64,000 bases of DNA from the NCBI GenBank assembly GCA_963773845.1, contig CAVZCU010000009.1, forward strand, positions 1,798,001 to 1,862,000. Reading direction: 5' to 3'. The position numbers and the translations under genes were made by a program. The notes beneath the pieces were generated by a model. That model saw only the letters and a program-made list of their open reading frames with translations. It was not told where the DNA came from and did not search any database. Below, one piece after another: positions 46,330-57,361 of this stretch. This DNA is from SIAJ01 sp963773845. Its GTDB lineage: Bacteria > Planctomycetota > Planctomycetia > Gemmatales > Gemmataceae. Each line of letters starts with the position of its first letter. The first letter of the stretch is position 1.

Positions 46330-47454
46330 ATGTCACCCATCTACCTCGACTACAACGCAACCACGCCCATCGACCCCGCGGTCCGCGCGGCGATGCTCCC
46401 GTTTCTCACCGACCACTTCGGCAATCCATCGAGCACGCATGCTTACGGCAAGATTGCACACGATGCCGTGGAAAAAGCCCGTCTTCAGGTGGCCGCATTC
46501 ATTACAGCAGAGCCGGACGAGATCGTCTTCACCGGCGGCGGGTCGGAGGCGAGCAACCAGGCGATCAAGGGAACTTGTCTTGGCCAGTCGTGCCACATCG
46601 TTACGACTGCCGTCGAACATCCCGCCACACGGAAACCGATCGACTTTCTATGCCGGCTCGGATGCTCGGTCACCATCGTGCCAGTCGATCGGTCCGGCAT
46701 GGTCGACCCCGACGACGTTCGGAAGGCGATCCAATCGCAAACAAGGCTGGTGAGCGTGATGCACTCGAACAACGAAGTGGGCACGCTCATGCCGATCGTG
46801 GAGATCGCGAGACATTGCCGCGCCGCCGGCGTATTCATTCATACCGATTGCGCTCAGTCGCTCGGCAAAGTGCCAATCAATGTTCGTGAACTTGGCCTCG
46901 ATTTTCTCACGATTGCCGGGCACAAGCTGTACGCCCCGAAGGGGGTCGGAGCATTATTCGTTCGCCGCGGTGTCGCGGTCGAATCGTTGATCCATGGCGC
47001 TGGCCACGAGAGTGGGCGACGTGCCGGAACCGAGAATGTGCCGTACATCGTTGCTCTCGGTAAGGCCGCGGAGGTTGCCGCCGCCGGTTTGCCTGGCGCG
47101 ACCGAACGCTTGCGTTCTCTTCGCGATCGTTTGCACGAAGCACTCAATCGTGCGCTGGGCGATCGCATTGTCTTGAACGGACACGCCACCATGCGACTGC
47201 CCAATACGTTGAACGTGAACTTTGTCGGTCACGTTGGCGCCGAATTGTTGCAATCGGTCCCCGGTGTGGCGGCGTCGACGGGCTCGGCGTGCCACGAGGG
47301 CAAAGTGTCGCTCTCGCCCGTTCTGAGTGCGATGGGCGTTTCTCCGGAGATCGGCAAGGGGGCAGTGCGGCTGTCAGCGGGACGATTCACTACAGAAGAC
47401 GATATCGATCGTGCTGCCGATCAGCTGATTGGCGCGGCGAATCGCGCCACTTGA
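46330..47454 (+). CDS. Cysteine desulfurase (NifS/IscS family)
   Basis: 374 residues from ATG 46330. PLP-enzyme hallmarks: 'IYLDYNATTPIDPAVRAAML', 'IVFTGGGSEASNQAIKG', 'VSVMHSNNEVGTLMPI', and the PLP lysine in 'LTIAGHKLYAPKGVGALFVR'. The active-site Cys is in 'AASTGSACHEGKVSLSPVL'. It releases sulfur from cysteine as enzyme persulfide for Fe-S clusters, thiolated tRNA or sulfur carriers such as MoaD. The short active-site loop and lack of adjacent iscU leave NifS versus IscS open. Confidence 0.92.
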   Translation: MSPIYLDYNATTPIDPAVRAAMLPFLTDHFGNPSSTHAYGKIAHDAVEKARLQVAAFITAEPDEIVFTGGGSEASNQAIKGTCLGQSCHIVTTAVEHPATRKPIDFLCRLGCSVTIVPVDRSGMVDPDDVRKAIQSQTRLVSVMHSNNEVGTLMPIVEIARHCRAAGVFIHTDCAQSLGKVPINVRELGLDFLTIAGHKLYAPKGVGALFVRRGVAVESLIHGAGHESGRRAGTENVPYIVALGKAAEVAAAGLPGATERLRSLRDRLHEALNRALGDRIVLNGHATMRLPNTLNVNFVGHVGAELLQSVPGVAASTGSACHEGKVSLSPVLSAMGVSPEIGKGAVRLSAGRFTTEDDIDRAADQLIGAANRAT

Positions 47455-47535
47455 CCCGATTTCCTATTCAATTTTGCGACTCGATCGGCGATAGTCATTG
47501 TACCTGCCGACCAGTCCATTCCCGCCGGTGCGTTC

Positions 47536-48922
47536 ATGCCAAGCTCGCTTCCGACCCGCCATGCCCTTGAGCACCAGTTGGCTCGGCTCAATCCGTTTTG
47601 CCCGGCCGCACGCGATCTGATTCGCGTCGGCTCCCGGCGCTGGTTCTTGCAGACCGGCCTTGCCGGTTTCGCTGGGCTGAGTCTTGCAGATACGCTTCGT
47701 GCCCGTGTCGCCAATCCAAGCGCTCGCGATCGTAAATCAGTCATTCTGTTCTGGCTTTCCGGTGGGCCGAGCCAGATTGACACTTGGGATCCGAAGCCGG
47801 ATACGCCCGACAATATTCGCGGTCCTTATTCGACAATTGCGACCAGCGTCCCTGGCATTCGCTTCTGCGAACATTTACCAAGACAGGCGAAACTGGCGCA
47901 CAAGCTGAGCGTTCTTCGCGCCGTCGATTGCTCGGCCAGCAATCACACCCCCATTACGATGCAAGCCGGCAATCCACTCGCACGCCGAACCGACGACGGT
48001 AAGGACGGCGGCGGGTACCCGTCGATGGGCTCGGTCGCCGCCAAATTCCGCGGGCCGAACGTGGCGAACATGCCGGCGTTCATCGGCCTCGCCGATTCGT
48101 GGAAAGCGGACGTCTGGGGCGCCGGCCACATGGGCTCGGTGTATGCGCCTGTGAAGGGCAACGAACTACCCGGTCGATTGGCGCTCGCCGCGGGACTCGA
48201 CGTACCGCGATTGGCCGAGCGAGGCGATCTGCGCCATGAATTCGACAACTTCAGCCGCGATCTCGATGCGAGCACGCAGTCCGAGCAGATCGACCGCTAT
48301 ACGCGCGATGGCCTACGACATGGTGAGTTCGGCGGAGGTCCGCCGGGCGTTCGATCTGAGCACCGAGCCCGACAAGGTGCGCGATGCCTATGGCCGCATT
48401 AGTGTCGGCGAAAAGGCGCTGCTCGCTCGCCGGCTGGTCGAGGCGGGTACGATGTTCGTTGTAGTCAGCGGCCGATGGGGCTATTTCGACCATCACGGCG
48501 ACAACGTCCCCCCCTGGGGCGGCATTCAAAAAGGGCTTACGCCGATCCTGCCGACCATCGATCGTGCGCTGACGACATTGATTGAAGATCTGGAAGTCCG
48601 AGGGCTGCTCGACTCAACGCTCGTTCTGATGATGGGCGAGTTTGGCCGCTCGCCCGTGATGAGCCAGGACCGCGGCCGTGGCCACTGGACACCGGTGATG
48701 TCAATGCTCATGGCTGGTGGCCGATTGAGGCACGGTCAGACGATCGGCAGCACCGACAGCAAGGGCGGCACGATCAAGAGCGGCCGCGTTTCGCCGTCGG
48801 ACCTGGCGGCCACAGTGTTCAAGCATCTCGACATCTCGCTCGATTCGCAGTGGCTCAATCCGCAGGGCCGGCCGGTCAACATAATCACCGAGGGCGGCCG
48901 ACCAATTCCGGAACTGGGCTAA
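47536..48922 (+). CDS. DUF1501 protein, Tat-exported; one frame break
   Basis: About 461 residues joined. Leader 'SRRWFLQTGLAGFAGLSLAD' is a Tat signal. Conserved DUF1501 blocks: 'SVILFWLSGGPSQIDTWDPKP', 'IRFCEHLPRQAKLAHKLSVLRAV' split over two helices, 'MGEFGRSP' and 'GRGHWTPVMS'. One extra base near 48307 shifts the frame between 'SEQIDRYTR' and 'MAYDMVSSAEVRRAFDLS'. DUF1501 proteins resemble the alkaline phosphatase/sulfatase fold and usually pair with DUF1549/DUF1553 proteins; no such partner is adjacent here. Confidence 0.85.
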
Positions 48923-48961
48923 ATATAAATCCGAGTTCGGCGGTTTGGCGCGGAGGCATCG

Positions 48962-49498
48962 TTGAAAGGCTTAGATTCACTAAAAGTTGAAGCCTTCACT
49001 CGGGGTCATGTCCCAAACCAATACCCGGGCGGTATGTTGCCTTGGCAGGTTTATCACGCGGTGCGTAACTGCATCGTCGAAACATGCCGCAAATACGGAC
49101 CAACTGGCCCAATGGGCGTCATCAAGATAGTCGCCGATGTTGAGAACCCAATCTTAATGTTGGCCGATGATCCGAGTTTTTGGGAACGGGGCGACCCCGA
49201 GCCCACTTACTTTGTGCTCGATGACCAACCCAATCATGAGCGCTATTGCTACGCCGAGCTCCATGGCAGCGATCCGCTGAGTGCGGGATGGCTACTTTCG
49301 ATCACTGCTAAGCTTCGGCAGTTTGAAGGTTGGGGACTTGGTGTCAGCAACATCCCCGACAGCTATCTAATCATCTTCGGCAACAAGCTCATGGTCAAAG
49401 GTCGTCTCGCCCGGTGCAAGTCGGCGCGTGAGGTAGTGGAGACCACTCGAAAGTTGCTACAGGACGGCAAGAAGCGTTGGTGGCATTTCTGGCGGTAG
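48962..49498 (+). CDS. Hypothetical protein
   Basis: 178 residues from TTG 48962 (no better start seen). Unrecognised. It has 'YPGGMLPWQVYHAVRNCIVE', a mixed alpha/beta middle ('MGVIKIVADVENPILMLADD') and a basic, aromatic C-terminus 'KKRWWHFWR'. No signal peptide or membrane helix. Convergent with rseP, about 60 nt apart. It may be an immunity-type or small regulatory protein, but nothing supports a choice. Confidence 0.55.
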   Translation: MKGLDSLKVEAFTRGHVPNQYPGGMLPWQVYHAVRNCIVETCRKYGPTGPMGVIKIVADVENPILMLADDPSFWERGDPEPTYFVLDDQPNHERYCYAELHGSDPLSAGWLLSITAKLRQFEGWGLGVSNIPDSYLIIFGNKLMVKGRLARCKSAREVVETTRKLLQDGKKRWWHFWR

Positions 49499-49558
49499 GT
49501 CGTGCGTCGCCCAACGAGCAGTTGGAGCCGGACGCCGCCGTCCGCGATTTGATTGTCC

Positions 49559-51806
49559 TCAGAAGAATAACCGACGCACATCGAGGAAGATCACGAAAGC
49601 CATTAAGAGCAAGATAAACACCAATCCCGCGTAAAGCGCAATTGCTTGCACTCGTTCCGGCGCCGGTTTGCCTCGAATCTTCTCGTAAATCAGGAAGACC
49701 ATATGCCCGCCATCCAGTAGGGGGATCGGCAAGAAATTCACCACCGCGAGGTTGATGTTGATCAGGCCAATAAACAGGATGAATTGCCAAAGGTCGTTGC
49801 CGGCGATGTTATAGGAGGCACTGGCAATCGAAAGTGGCCCGCTCATCGTTTTAGCCGAGATTTGGCGGAAGATGGTGGCATAGAGCGTTTGGTAAATCAC
49901 TTTCACAGTCCGCCACGTCCGATGCAGGCCCATGGCTAGCGCTTCACCCACATTCTCCGCCTTTTGAATGCGCGTGTCCCGCAGGAACAGGAAGCCGCGA
50001 TCGACCGCCGGCCACGTGTTGTCCTCGGCCATGACTTCGGAAACTTCAACATCCGTGGCCCCGGCCCGCGTAACTTTGAAGTCGATCTCTGGCGCTGTCG
50101 CCCGTTGCATCGCCGCAAAGAGATAGGCCCCCTGGTTGGATTTCAGCGGCAGCCAATCGCCAGGTTTTGCCTCACCCTTGTCATTCACGTCGTGAAATCG
50201 AACCTCAGTAATAACATCCCCCGACGCGAGTCCGCCAGCTTTGGCCGGCGCTGCCTCTACAGTCGAATCGACGTAGTAAGCCAATCCGAGGCCTGAGAGT
50301 GGCATTGGTGAACTGGGACCAAGGATGGTCTCGCCGTTGAAGACGAGATTTGGGTCCCACTGCATCTGGAAGGTGACGCGTGTCGGTGATTTGGCAGTGG
50401 CGCTGCGCGAAGCGCATTACGGTCATGCGCACGGTGCGATCCTTAGCAGTTTCGCCCCATTTCTCGAGTTCATAGCCGATTCGCAGCGGATCGAATTGAA
50501 CCTCTCCTGGTTTCTCGACGCTGTCCACGAATCGTTGCTCCTTGCCGTTTTCGTCGAACTCAATCGCAATGATCTTGTCGCCCGCGTCCGGCTGGCCGGG
50601 TCGAGAAATCTGCAAGCCAGGCTCGCCGGCGGGACTGACGAGCGTTGCTCGCACGGCGGGTCCGTTGGCGCGCAAGGCGGCCAATCGGCCCATTTGAAAC
50701 CGAACCCCCGGCAATACGCGCGTACTGGCGGGTTCGAGCGTGAAGTCGAGTTGCGTTCCATCACGATCGACGCGAACCGTCATCTTTTCGCCGCGCAGTC
50801 GTTGTTGACGCTGCATAAAGTCGAGCGTATCCAATTTGTTCCCACCCTGATCGCGGGAATCTCTTCGAAGGTCCCGGACCGTGGTCGGCTGCTCCGGATC
50901 GGTGGCGGCAACAATTCGATCGCCACCCTGAAAATGCGATCCGTCGGCCGCCGTCGCTGTCGCGGCCGGCGACAAGCGCCGTACTGGCGGCACATCCTTT
51001 CGCCTGGATTTCACCAAAACGAGTTGATCGATTGGATTGATGCCAATGAGGGGATAGAGGTCCTCGGGATTTCGCCGGGGAACGAGATACTCGTCGTGCT
51101 CCGATCCCGACAAGTCGCGGATTCGGAAGCGAATGGCCTCGCCTTTCGATGTGCTCATGACAGCGGGGCGAATGTCATCGAACGTCGGTTTGGTGACGTC
51201 GTCGATTTGGACGATCTGGTCGCCCGCTCGAACGTCTTCCTCCCATGCGGGCGAGCCAACGGCCACCGCCCCGACAATCGCCGGAGTCTCTTCAACCCCA
51301 TGCGAATAGGCCACCATGAAGCAGACGCAGCCGAGAAGCATGTTCATCACTACGCCGGCCGAGATGATGACCATGCGTTGCCAGACCGACTTGTTTTTGA
51401 ACGAGCGCGGATCCTCCTCCGCCTCTTCGGTGTCGGCATTTTCTCCCTCGCCGACCATCTTGACATAGCCTCCCAATGGGATCCAGCCGATCTTGTAGGT
51501 CGTCTCTCCCCATCGAAATTGACAGCCCGGCAGGGCCTTGCCGAAGCCAATGCTGAATGTCTCAACGTGGACGTCGCAAAACTTGGCAGCAAGGAAATGC
51601 CCCAACTCGTGAATAAAGATGACGAGGCCGAGACCGAGAACGGCGACGATGACGTTGAGAAAATCGAGACCGCGCCAGACGATCAGCGCCACAATCGCCG
51701 CGACGAAGATTAACGGCATCAGGTTGTTGGACAACCAGCCGCCCTTCGCCGACGTGGATTCTGCGCTCACGCCGTTCACGGACGACACGGATTCAGACTT
51801 GTCCAA
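49559..51806 (-). CDS. rseP: RIP metalloprotease RseP (site-2 protease); one frame break
   Basis: About 748 residues joined. Start chosen at TTG 51806 because 'aggagg' sits 7 nt upstream. Zinc site 'FIHELGHFLAAKF' lies in a membrane helix and the second motif 'NFLPIPLLDGGHMVFLIYEK' near the C-terminus supplies the Asp. Between them are PDZ domains (e.g. 'GDQIVQIDDVTKPTFDDIRP') and a large insert, so the protein is about 300 residues longer than E. coli RseP (450). One extra base near 50405 breaks the frame before 'ATAKSPTRVTFQMQWDPN'. It cleaves anti-sigma factors or signal peptides in the inner membrane; the anti-sigma at 38353 is a possible substrate. Confidence 0.9.
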
Positions 51807-52972
51807 CGGCAGACCTCCTGACGAGCCCAACGGTCGGCGGCCAGAAGGCCGTCAAGCGTGGGATTTGCTTCATAAGTGTGCATGTCCAGGACCGCCCGGC
51901 AAGCGCGGGCAATGTCCAGGAACGAAAGCCGGCGTTCGAGGAATGCTTCGACGGCGGCTTCATTGGCGGCGTTTAAAACCGCCCCAGTCGTGCCGCCGCG
52001 CGCGGCAACCTCATAGCCCAAGCCGAGCGCCGGAAACGTCTGCCGGTTCGGCTGCTCGAAGTGGAATGCAGTCAACGCATGCCAGTTCAATTTCCGGGCG
52101 GCTCCGGCCAGCCTCTCCGGATAGGTAAGAGCGTACTGGATTGGTAGGCGCATGTCCGGTGGGGATACCTGGGCGACGACCGAACCGTCGACAAATTCGA
52201 CAAACGAGTGAACCATCGACTCCGGGTGGATGAGCACTTCGATGCGCTCGGCCGGCAGGTCAAAAAGCCAGCGAGCCTCGATGACTTCCAGGGCCTTATT
52301 CATCAATGTTGCGGAATCGACGCTGATCTTGGGGCCCATTTTCCAAGTCGGATGCGCAAGCGCCTGTTCAACGGTTGCGCGACGCAATTGTGATTCGTTC
52401 CAACCGCGAAACGGGCCGCCGCTCCCGGTGAGAACGACTCGTTCGATGTCGGCGGCATTTCCGCCGATCAACTGAAAGATCGCGCTATGCTCGCTATCCA
52501 CCGGGATAATCTTCCCGCCCGAACGTTTTGCGAGATCGATGACGAGCGGCCCGGCGACGACCAGCGTTTCCTTATTGGCCAGCGCCACGGTTTTGCCGGC
52601 TTCCAGCGCTGCCCAGGTATACTCGAGGCCTGCCGCGCCAACCATCGCGGAAACCACGACATCCACGTCGGAATCCTGGAGCCGGCGGACTACTTCGGTC
52701 CGATCGTCGCAAATACATTCGACGCCGGCGGGGATTCCGTCGCGCTCCTCGAGCTGATTGGTAAGTGCAATCCACCGCGGCCGATGGCGTTCCGCCTGTG
52801 CAAAGAGATCGTCGTGCCGGCGGCGTGCCACCAGTCCGACGACTTCAAAGCGATCGGGAAGTTGCGCGATAACGTCGAGAGTATTGGTGCCAATTGACCC
52901 GGTTGAGCCGAGCACGACCACACGTCGGCGCGGCCGCGTACACTTCGTCGGATTCGTCGGCGGATTGGACAC
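51776..52972 (-). CDS. dxr: 1-deoxy-D-xylulose-5-phosphate reductoisomerase
   Basis: 398 residues from GTG 52972. NADPH-binding 'VVVLGSTGSIGTNTLDVI', 'TVALANKETLVVAG', the metal and substrate site 'IPVDSEHSAIFQLI' and 'PTWKMGPKISVDSATLMNKALEVIEA' (in part), and 'PESMVHSFVEFVDGSVVAQ'. It makes MEP in the non-mevalonate isoprenoid pathway. The dxr end overlaps the rseP start by about 30 nt; the dxr-rseP pairing is widespread in bacteria. Confidence 0.96.
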   Translation of the reverse strand: MSNPPTNPTKCTRPRRRVVVLGSTGSIGTNTLDVIAQLPDRFEVVGLVARRRHDDLFAQAERHRPRWIALTNQLEERDGIPAGVECICDDRTEVVRRLQDSDVDVVVSAMVGAAGLEYTWAALEAGKTVALANKETLVVAGPLVIDLAKRSGGKIIPVDSEHSAIFQLIGGNAADIERVVLTGSGGPFRGWNESQLRRATVEQALAHPTWKMGPKISVDSATLMNKALEVIEARWLFDLPAERIEVLIHPESMVHSFVEFVDGSVVAQVSPPDMRLPIQYALTYPERLAGAARKLNWHALTAFHFEQPNRQTFPALGLGYEVAARGGTTGAVLNAANEAAVEAFLERRLSFLDIARACRAVLDMHTYEANPTLDGLLAADRWARQEVCRWTSLNPCRP

Positions 52973-53107
52973 GCACGCGTTCGGAAAGGACCTGATCCTA
53001 TCGGGGCATTCTACGGTTCCCTGCTCTCGAAGTCACAGTTGTCGGAGGCGCAAAAAGAAACCGAGCGATTGCTCATCGCTCGGTCGCGATCACTAAGTCC
53101 AGGCGGC

Positions 53108-54669
53108 TCAACCCGTAAAGAGGAAGTTTTTGCCGAGCAAATATACCCCCGCCGTGACGATTGCGGCGATGAGAAACACCAGAAACATACTCATGCCGCC
53201 GCCGGCTTTTGGCTCGTCCCAAGCGGGTGCGGCCGGACGTTCGACCGTTCGATTCGACGCGGGCGGCGGTGTCTCGACCGCCTGAGCAAGAGGAATGTCT
53301 TGCTCATCCGCCGTAGGGACAGCACGCAAGACTGGAACGGCTCGCGCGGGTCCGGTTTGCGTGCCGAATGAGGCACGGGTTACCGGTGCTGGACGGGCGG
53401 TTGGAGATCCGGCCTGGGACGGAGGGATCGGAGTAGCAACCGGCAACCTCCGTGGGTTTGACGTCGCCCCGTCCGTTCCCGAGTGACTGGCAGCGCTCGC
53501 GGCAACACCCGGATGACTGGCCGGAATTGGCGTGCCGCCAAATCGGCTTGCCATCTGGGTGGCGGCGACGCGCGAACTTCCCGGATAGCTCGGGAACTGG
53601 CTCCCATGGAGGCTCCCGAACGATGAACCGCGGCGTAAGAGTTCGCCGGCGAATGGACTCAAGGCCTCCACTACTTCATCGACGCCCGTATAGCGCTTGT
53701 CCGGAGACTTTTGCATGAGTCGATCAATCACATCCGACAGGCCATCCGGCGCCGTGGTCAATTCGCGCAGAGGCGTCGGCGGCTTGAATTGATGGGCCAT
53801 CATCTTTTCGACGGCAGTCCCGTCCGGGAACGGATATCGACCGGTTAGACAGTAATAGAGCACGCAGCCGAAACTGTATTGGTCGCCCGCCTGCGTGCGA
53901 TTCGTGGGCTCCATGATGCTTTCGGGACTGGCACAGTCCAAACCGCTCGTCAACGTGTTGGCCGTGGACATCGTGTCGACCAGCGATTCGCCCTCGTTTT
54001 CGACGAGCAATGACCCGATCCCAAAGTCAAGAATTCTCGCCTGACCGTCCGATGCCAGCATGACATTCGACGGCTTGAGCAAACCGTGGAACAATCCATG
54101 TTGATGCGCTGCCGCCAGGCCTTGCGCAACCTGGGTCATGATGTAGGATGCCGTTTCGGTAGGCAGCTTACCTTCCCGCTGGACGCGTGTTTCGAGCGTT
54201 TCTCCTTCGACAAGGGGCCAGACGAGATAGTGCTGGCCTCCTGAGGTGCCAACGTCGACGAACGGAACAACGGCGGGATGCGTAAATTGACCGAATGCGC
54301 GCACTTGCCTGCGGGCCAGCCGCACATTCCACATGCTGCGCCGCGGCAAAACCTTGACCGCATACGCCTGATTGTCTGTCTTCGATATGGCCTTGTAGAC
54401 CTGCCCCATGCTGCCGGAGCCGATCGCGTCCACCAGCACATAAGGTCCGAGCACAAGGCCCTGCGTTTTCCCTTGCAGCACGCGCTCGGACTGGAAGGGA
54501 CTCAAAATGTTCTGAGCAACGAGGAACTCAGCCAGGGCCGGCGGTTCCGCGCGGAGAGTTCTTGAGGTACTCTCCCACGATTTGATCGAGTTGGCCGCGG
54601 TCGATGAGCCCGCTTCGGCGGAGATCCCAAACAAACCACTCGCAGGCGCCCGAATTCTGAGGTCACCAT
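53108..54669 (-). CDS. Membrane-anchored serine/threonine kinase-like protein, catalytic Asp missing; two frame breaks
   Basis: About 519 residues joined. From ATG 54669 the N-terminal part is rebuilt across two breaks (about 54648 and 54538, each like one extra base): 'CEWFVWDLRRSGLIDRGQLD' and 'LAEFLVAQNILSPFQSERVL'. The kinase fold follows: Gly loop 'IGSGSMGQVYKA', Lys in 'YAVKVLPRR', DFG as 'ILDFGIGSL'. The catalytic loop reads 'LFHGLLKPSNVML' in place of HRDxKxxN, so the catalytic Asp is Leu. The C-terminus is Pro/Ala-rich with a membrane helix (MSMFLVFLIAAIVTAGVYLLG, cut). A pseudokinase that scaffolds or senses is therefore likely; gain of residual activity is not excluded. Confidence 0.82.
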
Positions 54670-54894
54670 GGAATTACAGTCCTTTTCGCGATCAGACGGA
54701 GTGGGCCGGCGCAGTTTCCACCACCACCCTGGCACGAGCGAGTTTGCCGATTGGGGCGGATATTGCCATTGTGCCGTCGCGCTGGGACGTCGCCAGTGCG
54801 CTGTTAAGAACCTAATGTGCTTTTCTGGTCCGGTCAAAGCGCCGGGGCAGGATTTTCACATTAGAGCGAACTCGCTAGGTTAATCGAATTCACC

Positions 54895-54918
54895 GTAGGG
54901 CGGATTTGTAAGCCGTCC
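54895..54918. repeat. Small hairpin related to the 'ggattGccaatccgtcc' family
   Basis: gtagggcggatttgtaagccgtcc upstream of the SEC-C gene is a diverged single unit of the element seen at 36675 and 57002. Confidence 0.5.
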
Positions 54919-54932
54919 CCTCGAGGCATCTC

Positions 54933-57004
54933 ATGTCGATCTCTCCGTATGCAAGCTGTCCGTGCGGCAGCGGTAAGCAATTCAAATGGTGCTGTCAGCC
55001 GTATTTTTCCTTCGTTGAAAAAGCGCTGCAGCAGCATGAACGCGGCCAACATGCCGCCGCCGAGCAAACGACGCAACAGCTGGTCGAGAAATTCCCGAAA
55101 GTGCCGCAGGCCTTCGGATACCACGCCCAGATCTTGTTCCTCAACGATAAGAGCGAGCAGGCAGAAGCAGCGATCCAAACCGCATTCGACCTCGATCCCA
55201 ACTTTGCCTTTGGCTATTGGCTTCGCGGGCTGATGCGTTTAAACGAAGGCGAGGGTATTGGGGCGTTGCTGCTCTTCCGCAAAACCGCCGAGTTGCTCGA
55301 TCCCAATGCCATCGAGTTGCAAGCCCAGGTCTACGCCCGCATTGGCGAACTGGAGGTTCAATTCAACCGCCCCGTTGCGGCCAGAGCCGCGCTCGATCGG
55401 GCCTACCATTTGGCGCCGCATTCCCAGGAACTCAAAGAGGCGTTAGATTCCGTTTTCGGCCCGGAGTCTAAACTTCCGGAGGCGGCGCGAAAAGCCTATG
55501 CCTTTCGCTCTCTGCCCGCCGATCGTGCAGACGCGTGGGGGCCGGCTTTGGAGGCCGGCACATCCGGGAAGTTGACCGATGCGCTTACCGCATTCGAGGA
55601 AATCGCCAAATCGTTCGCGAGCGACCCTGCCGCGGCTTTTAACGTCGGGCTGGTTCGCGCATGGCTGGGCGACAATCAGCGAGCAGTCGAGGCCTTGATT
55701 CGTTCGATCGACCTCGAATCGGATGAAGGTCGAGCCGAGGAAGCAGGCGCCCTGGTGGAAGTGCTGCGCTGCGGGTTCGGGATGGAAAACGAGGCCGACT
55801 ACCTGGAACATAGAGCCTATCTCGAGATCCGCCAGCCGGAAGCAGTCGGCGAACTCATCACAACCTGGAGCAATGAGCACCGATTGCTTACCGTGAACGT
55901 GGACCGCGAGCAGGGGATTTTTACGGCGATTGTCCTGGAGCCCGTTCCCGATCTGGGGACCGGCATCGGCACGCCGGTTGCGCGTATGATGTCGTACTTC
56001 GTCCTGGCGGGAAATGGCATCCGGCTTTGGCATTCGAATCGTTCGATGGTCGAATCGGTTGTGGAAGACTTGCGGTCGCGGGTCGGCCCTAGCGTTTCGG
56101 AGCCGGCTTTTGAAACCGGCGCCGCGCAGTTCGGCGACGTGGTGGCGGAGATCATGCTCTTCCCCACCCGCGAGGGAATTCAACCCGATCAGATCGAGCA
56201 GAAAATGCGAGATCGCGCTCGCGAATACTTCGAGGAAACCTGGTTGCATCGTTCACTCAAGTCGCTTAGTGGCGCGACTCCCCTCAACGCTGCCGGAAAT
56301 CCCACTCTCAAGAAACGGCTGCCAGGACTCATCCGTTTCATGGAACAATGCCTGCGTGGAGCGACGCCGGTTGAAGATGGAAGCCCACTCTACGATTTTG
56401 ATCGCTTGCGACGCAAGCTCGGCTTTGCCAGCACGTCGCCCGAAGTGGGTTCGGAGATCGACTTCGAGACCATCAGTGCCGCAAACTTGGCCGCCATCAA
56501 ATCCGAAGGACTTTCCGATGCTCAGGTCGGCCAGGCGTTTCGAGCAGGACTCCGACTCGATGCTCCGGACCTGGCCGCCAGCTTCGGCGCCAGGCGATTG
56601 GCCGGGCGACCATTACCGACCGGTATCCGTTCTTTAATCACCTGATCCGTCAAGCGCGCGAAGAAGGCAAAACCGACGATGTTTTGAATTTGCTCACGGA
56701 AGGGGAGCAAGCGGACAACGCAACCAACGAAGGCCGTCGCGGCAACGAATATGCATTGGCTCGCGGACAGGCATTGGCGCGGTCCGGCGATGCGGATGGC
56801 GCCTATCAGGTCTTCAAGGAAGCCATTGGCCGCTCACCGGCATCGCTGAATCTCTATGCGCCGGCGGCTGAAGCCATGCTTGGACGGAAGCAAGGGCCGC
56901 GAGCGCTCGAATTCGCCGAGCAGGGCTTGAAGCAATCCCGGCTACAAAACAACCGCGACGCGGAGCAGCAGTTCCTCGAGTTGATCGAGGCGGCTAGAAA
57001 GTAG
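54933..57004 (+). CDS. SEC-C motif and TPR protein; one frame break
   Basis: About 690 residues joined. The N-terminus has a SEC-C zinc motif, 'ASCPCGSGKQFKWCCQPYF'. TPR-like helices follow ('ERGQHAAAEQTTQQLVEKFP', 'KSEQAEAAIQTAFDLDPNFA') and a long middle part without recognised domain. A missing G at about 56593 breaks the frame; repaired, it reads 'RAIGRATITDRYPFFNHLIRQ' and ends with another TPR-like segment. SEC-C binds zinc and often mediates protein or ribosome contacts. Its TAG stop is supplied by the palindrome at 57002. Confidence 0.78.
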
Positions 57005-57027
57005 GACGGATTGCCAATCCGTCCTAC
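57002..57027. repeat. 26-bp perfect palindrome containing a stop codon
   Basis: taggacggattgccaatccgtcctac region; the two halves are exact complements about the central bases. Lies between the convergent SEC-C and PII-like genes and includes the SEC-C stop (57002-57004). Could serve as a terminator for both. Confidence 0.85.
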
Positions 57028-57028
57028 G

Positions 57029-57343
57029 TCAAAACTCCAAAGCGCCAGGCCAAGCCGTCGGTACCGCGAAGACTTTGCCATCGCCAATGCGACCGGTTCG
57101 GGCAATGGCCACAATCCGTTCCGCCAGGGCGTCGCACCGATTGTCATCAACCCAAATGGAGATCTCGACTTTCGGCAGAAATGCCAGACTGTACTCGCTG
57201 CCAATGTAGCGTTCCAAATAGCCCTTCTGCCGGCTGTACCCCTTGGCTTCGCGGACAACGCAATCCTGCACGCCGAACTCGGCCACCGCTTGCAGGACAT
57301 CCTCCGCACGAAACGGCTTAACGACGACGACGAATTGCTTCAT
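57029..57343 (-). CDS. PII-family (GlnB/GlnK-like) signalling protein
   Basis: 104 residues from ATG 57343 ('MKQFVVVVKPFRAEDVLQAV', PII-like start). The T-loop region reads 'AKGYSRQKGYLERYIGSEY' with the final Tyr at the usual modification site, followed by 'LPKVEISIWVDD'. The 'RTGRIGDGKVFAVP' loop binds ATP/ADP. PII proteins sense 2-oxoglutarate and energy charge and control nitrogen proteins. Here the neighbour is a FabG-like gene just upstream on the same strand rather than amtB or glnA, so the target is unclear. Confidence 0.87.
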   Translation of the reverse strand: MKQFVVVVKPFRAEDVLQAVAEFGVQDCVVREAKGYSRQKGYLERYIGSEYSLAFLPKVEISIWVDDNRCDALAERIVAIARTGRIGDGKVFAVPTAWPGALEF

Positions 57344-57361
57344 GATTGCGGTTTCCACCAT

